From: Paramacrobiotus richtersi
Taxonomy: Eukaryota > Tardigrada > Eutardigrada > Parachela > Macrobiotidae
Assembly: GCA_034698045.1 (NCBI GenBank)
Contig: JAQGAU010000851.1
Coordinates: 1-23,209, forward strand
DNA: 23,209 nt
Direction of reading: 5' to 3'
The notes beneath the pieces are model-generated. The model saw only the letters and a program-made list of their open reading frames with translations. It was not told the origin of the DNA and searched no databases. How positions within the stretch are numbered: the first letter of the stretch is position 1; each line of letters begins with the position of its first letter. The position numbers were made by a program, and so were the translations under genes. Below, in pieces: positions 20,951-23,209 of the stretch.

Positions 20951-21593
20951 CTTGACCAGTCCACACTGTGGCACGAAGATTTTACGGAACTGTACTAGAC
21001 AACAGTCCGCATTTCGCGAGAATTGCAGGAATTTCACACAAACTGGATTTTATAGAAATCTCCCATAATAATACAGAAGTATGCTAAATAAATCATGCAC
21101 GAATTTTTAAGCAAAATTCGATGATTATGTCATTATGAATTTAGGATAACAATAATTCAGAAATCGGTGATCAGAAAGCTGGCAAAATCGGTAAGCAGTG
21201 GCATGCATTCTGCCATGTAGAATAAACCTGGCCAGCCAAGGCAGTCTCTAAGCTCCGCCTACTGCTACAGCGGGCGGTGCTGCTGTATACCGCGAATGAG
21301 GGCGATCTGGTTAGGCCCATTCCTCTACTACTGAATGGTATCGTTTTTGCAGGCTGCCTGATTATGATGGCTTTTTTCGATTTTTTTCATTCGCGATTGT
21401 CACTCCGCTTCCTTCTACCATAATTTCGAGTGTGGAACTCCCACGTTCTTTCTGGATTGGTAAGAAGTGTGTATATTGACTGTGCGATTTGTACCTGCGA
21501 GCTGTCGATCCATTTTGTGTGGACATTTGCGCACTGATCCGCTAGCCATCCGTTTAGTCTGTTCCGATTCTGCCGCTGCATTTCCGCATCAAG
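20951..21593. promoter_or_regulatory. Shared divergent promoter region of calpain B and SUMO-like B
   Basis: This 643-bp gap between the two start codons of the second head-to-head pair must hold both 5' ends. It carries the conserved element at 21240-21290 and short blocks shared with 11148-11722. No other gene is visible in it. Confidence 0.65.
21240..21290. promoter_or_regulatory. Conserved element in calpain/SUMO divergent promoter, copy B
   Basis: Counterpart of 11391-11442: GGCAGTCTC, CTGCTACAGCGG and CTGTATA in the same order and nearly the same spacing. It lies about 315 bp from the calpain B ATG and 330 bp from the SUMO-like B ATG. The surrounding intergenic DNA has diverged much more. 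Confidence 0.55.
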
Positions 21594-22347
21594 ATGTCCG
21601 ACAAGAAACCCTACAACAAGAAGGACACCAAGCCAGACAAGAAACCCAACATTGCGCAGCTGAATAAAACATCCGAAAAGAAGGACATCAAGCCCAAAAT
21701 CTCGGAGCTGAATAAACCATCCACCGCTCATGGCATCAAGCGGACTGCTTCGCAAATGATCACCGATGTGAAACCGATCATTCCTCAGCTGAAGAAGACG
21801 GCCACGCAGAACATCCAGCCCATCATACCTAAACTCGAGACCAAACCGATCATCCCGGCCAACGACATCCAGCAGACAGACAACCCCAGCGAGAGCAAAT
21901 TCAAAGTGCGGTACGTATACAAATCACCATGATTATGCTGTACAGGGTACTTGAATTACTTGATCGTTGAATTGTAGTGTGGAAGACCAGTTGGGTGGTG
22001 TGGTGGAGTTCCGTGTTACCAACTCGACCATCATGAAGAAGCTCATGGCCGAGTATACTGCGCACAAGCAGATGCAGTATGGACAGCTGAAATTTCGCTT
22101 CCGTGGTAAGGAATGTCGTTTTTCTTGCTTTTGTGGCCTGTTTCTGACAAATACCCGCTTTTTACAGCCAAACCACTCAACGAGCTTGAAACGGCGGAGA
22201 AACTGGACATGGAAGAAGGGGATGTAAGTATCATAGAATTTACACAAACCGTATCCAAGATTGACAGCTGTTTGTTGTTTATTGCAGATTATTGAGGTTT
22301 TCGAATACAATTTCGGTGGCGGAATGAGTGCTCCAGATGCTGGATGA
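21594..22347 (+). CDS. SUMO: SUMO-like protein B with long repeat-bearing N-terminus
   Basis: Four exons: 21594-21910, 21978-22105, 22168-22223 and 22288-22347, giving 186 aa. Exons 2 and 3 (128 and 56 nt) and all intron phases equal SUMO-like A. The SUMO fold covers about residues 101-176: FKVRVEDQLGGVVEFRV, MKKLMAEYTAHKQMQYGQLK, FRFRAKPLNELETAEKLDME and EGDIIEVFEYNF. GGG at 177-179 is followed by a 7-residue tail, MSAPDAG. The N-terminal 100 residues are basic and likely disordered, with a motif near K-P-x-I-x-x-L repeated: KPNIAQL, KPKISEL, KPIIPQL, QPIIPKL and KPIIPAN. SUMO-like A has one copy (KPNIGEL). Normal SUMO N-termini are only about 15-20 residues. Whether it is conjugated, or acts as an unconjugated SUMO-domain protein, cannot be told from sequence; the di-glycine favours processing. 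Confidence 0.85.
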
Positions 22348-23077
22348 TATCGGTATGGAATCGTGGAACTTGGTGATTTTCGAAGGAATTCCAATCATTT
22401 TCCTATTATTTCCAAAATACGGCATATTTTTTCTTAATATTGGAATTTTTTTCTTAATATTGGAATATTTTTTTATTGAATGAGACATTTTTGGCGTTTG
22501 GTTCCAAGGTGATGTTTTGGGTAAATGGTGGTTGATGGAATGTTCGTGATAATTATGGTCAGCTGAATATTTCGCTAAGGTGCGCATGCAGAGTATTTCC
22601 CTGTACTGCATGTTGCTGCGAAGAACATTGTCCATGCTATAAAAGTCTGCATTTTATTGCGCAGATTTATGGATCGTTAATTACCCAAAATCGTCGAGAT
22701 TCGGCCAACTACCCATTTCCTTTACAAACAGTCAATCGTTATGAAAAAAATGTCAGCAATGATACTGTACCATAGAGATAACATCATGTGCAAGAAACTC
22801 AATCGGAAGTGCTCGTTTTTCTGTTACAGTATCTTTATTACTAAACGAATTATGAAAACGATGGTTAAGCTCAAAAAAAGTCAGCTACAATCTGCACTAA
22901 ACAAACAAAATTCTAAGACGTTAAACAGGACCGATTAGAAACAGCGCAAGCATAAATAATCCACTCACAAAACGCAAAAAAGAACATCCCCGCTCAACTC
23001 CACCCCATTCGGAATCCAACCAAAAGACTAACAGCCAAGAAAATCAAAAAGAAATCACTGGAAACGATCTTTTCTCA
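22348..23077. other. Intergenic, no gene seen
   Basis: AT-rich spacer between the convergent 3' ends of SUMO-like B (plus) and the ubiquilin-like gene (minus). An imperfect direct repeat, TTTTTTCTTAATATTGGAAT, occurs twice at about 22428-22465. The Lys-rich frame at 22741-22938 shows no domain and is not counted as a gene. Confidence 0.45.
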
Positions 23078-23209
23078 CTATCCGCCAAATCCTGACTGCA
23101 GCAGCCGCTCCACCGCCGCATTAACATCCCCGAACGTCGCTTCCAGGGCGCGGATATTGGCCGCCCGGTCATTGAACCCCATGGACTGCAGCGTCTCCAG
23201 CTCCACCCG
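23078..23209 (-). CDS. UBQLN: Ubiquilin-like protein, C-terminal UBA domain (5' part outside the window)
   Basis: The last 43 codons and stop (TAG at 23080-23078) of a minus-strand gene. The sequence [20 protein letters not shown] then [16 protein letters not shown] is a UBA domain, and the MGF loop is the ubiquitin-binding feature. It matches the extreme C-terminal UBA of ubiquilin/Dsk2 proteins, which shuttle ubiquitinated substrates to the proteasome. A UBA at the very end of the chain and the pattern L..MGF..R.AN..AL.AT.GD.NAA.ERLL favour ubiquilin over other UBA proteins, but the N-terminal ubiquitin-like domain cannot be checked here. Confidence 0.85.
   Translation of the reverse strand, partial: RVELETLQSMGFNDRAANIRALEATFGDVNAAVERLLQSGFGG

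Noticed and set aside
1-23209. CRISPR arrays, operons, tRNA or rRNA genes, complete transposons
   Set aside because: The window is eukaryotic with spliced genes; no spaced direct repeats, cloverleaf sequences, rRNA signatures or transposase frames were seen by eye.

Overview
This window is animal nuclear DNA. Genes are split by many short GT-AG introns (about 40-170 nt, often close to 60 nt), with AT-rich non-coding DNA between them and protein families typical of animals. The likeliest source is a small-genome invertebrate. I lean to a tardigrade: the F-box gene at 13.6-15.8 kb has a layout (a 'WNA.DVL' N-terminal domain, then an F-box, then a 'LYE...DPR' tail) that I remember from tardigrade proteins. 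That is an impression from memory and needs a search.

Layout. 1-191 (-): start of a secreted protein, cut by the window edge. 944-2433 (-): SNF8/VPS22, the ESCRT-II subunit, in two exons. 3617-5843 (+): mitochondrial COX subunit IV, in three exons, with a large AT-rich intron full of palindromic repeats. 5.85-7.65 kb: no gene seen. 7853-11147 (-): calpain A, a CAPN15/small-optic-lobes type cysteine protease (13 exons, 800 aa). 11723-12285 (+): SUMO-like A (4 exons, 114 aa), divergent from calpain A. 12.7-13.2 kb: a repeat matching the calpain 3' flanks, then a broken GPCR fragment. 13609-15751 (-): the F-box gene. About 17254-17335 (-): a remnant of a calpain exon. 17673-20950 (-): calpain B (15 exons, 713 aa). 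21594-22347 (+): SUMO-like B (4 exons, 186 aa), divergent from calpain B. 23078-23209 (-): the UBA-domain end of a ubiquilin-like gene.

Main discovery. A head-to-head pair of a SUMO-like gene and a CAPN15-type calpain occurs twice, about 10 kb apart. Exon phases and most exon lengths match between copies, and both intergenic regions carry a related element of about 50 bp. The calpain A N-terminus has two strong SUMO-interacting-motif candidates (IVDLTTD, VIDLTEDD) and one RanBP2-type zinc finger. Calpain B keeps one degenerate motif and has lost the finger. I infer a locally encoded SUMO/SUMO-binding protease module, possibly a SUMO-guided calpain. Both calpains keep the catalytic Cys, His and Asn and the oxyanion Gln, so both look active; copy A has GNCW where GDCW is usual.

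Several neighbours belong to ubiquitin or SUMO biology (SNF8, F-box, ubiquilin, SUMO, calpain-15). This may be coincidence. Exon boundaries were placed by reading splice sites and matching paralogues and known families by eye. No alignment program or database was used.
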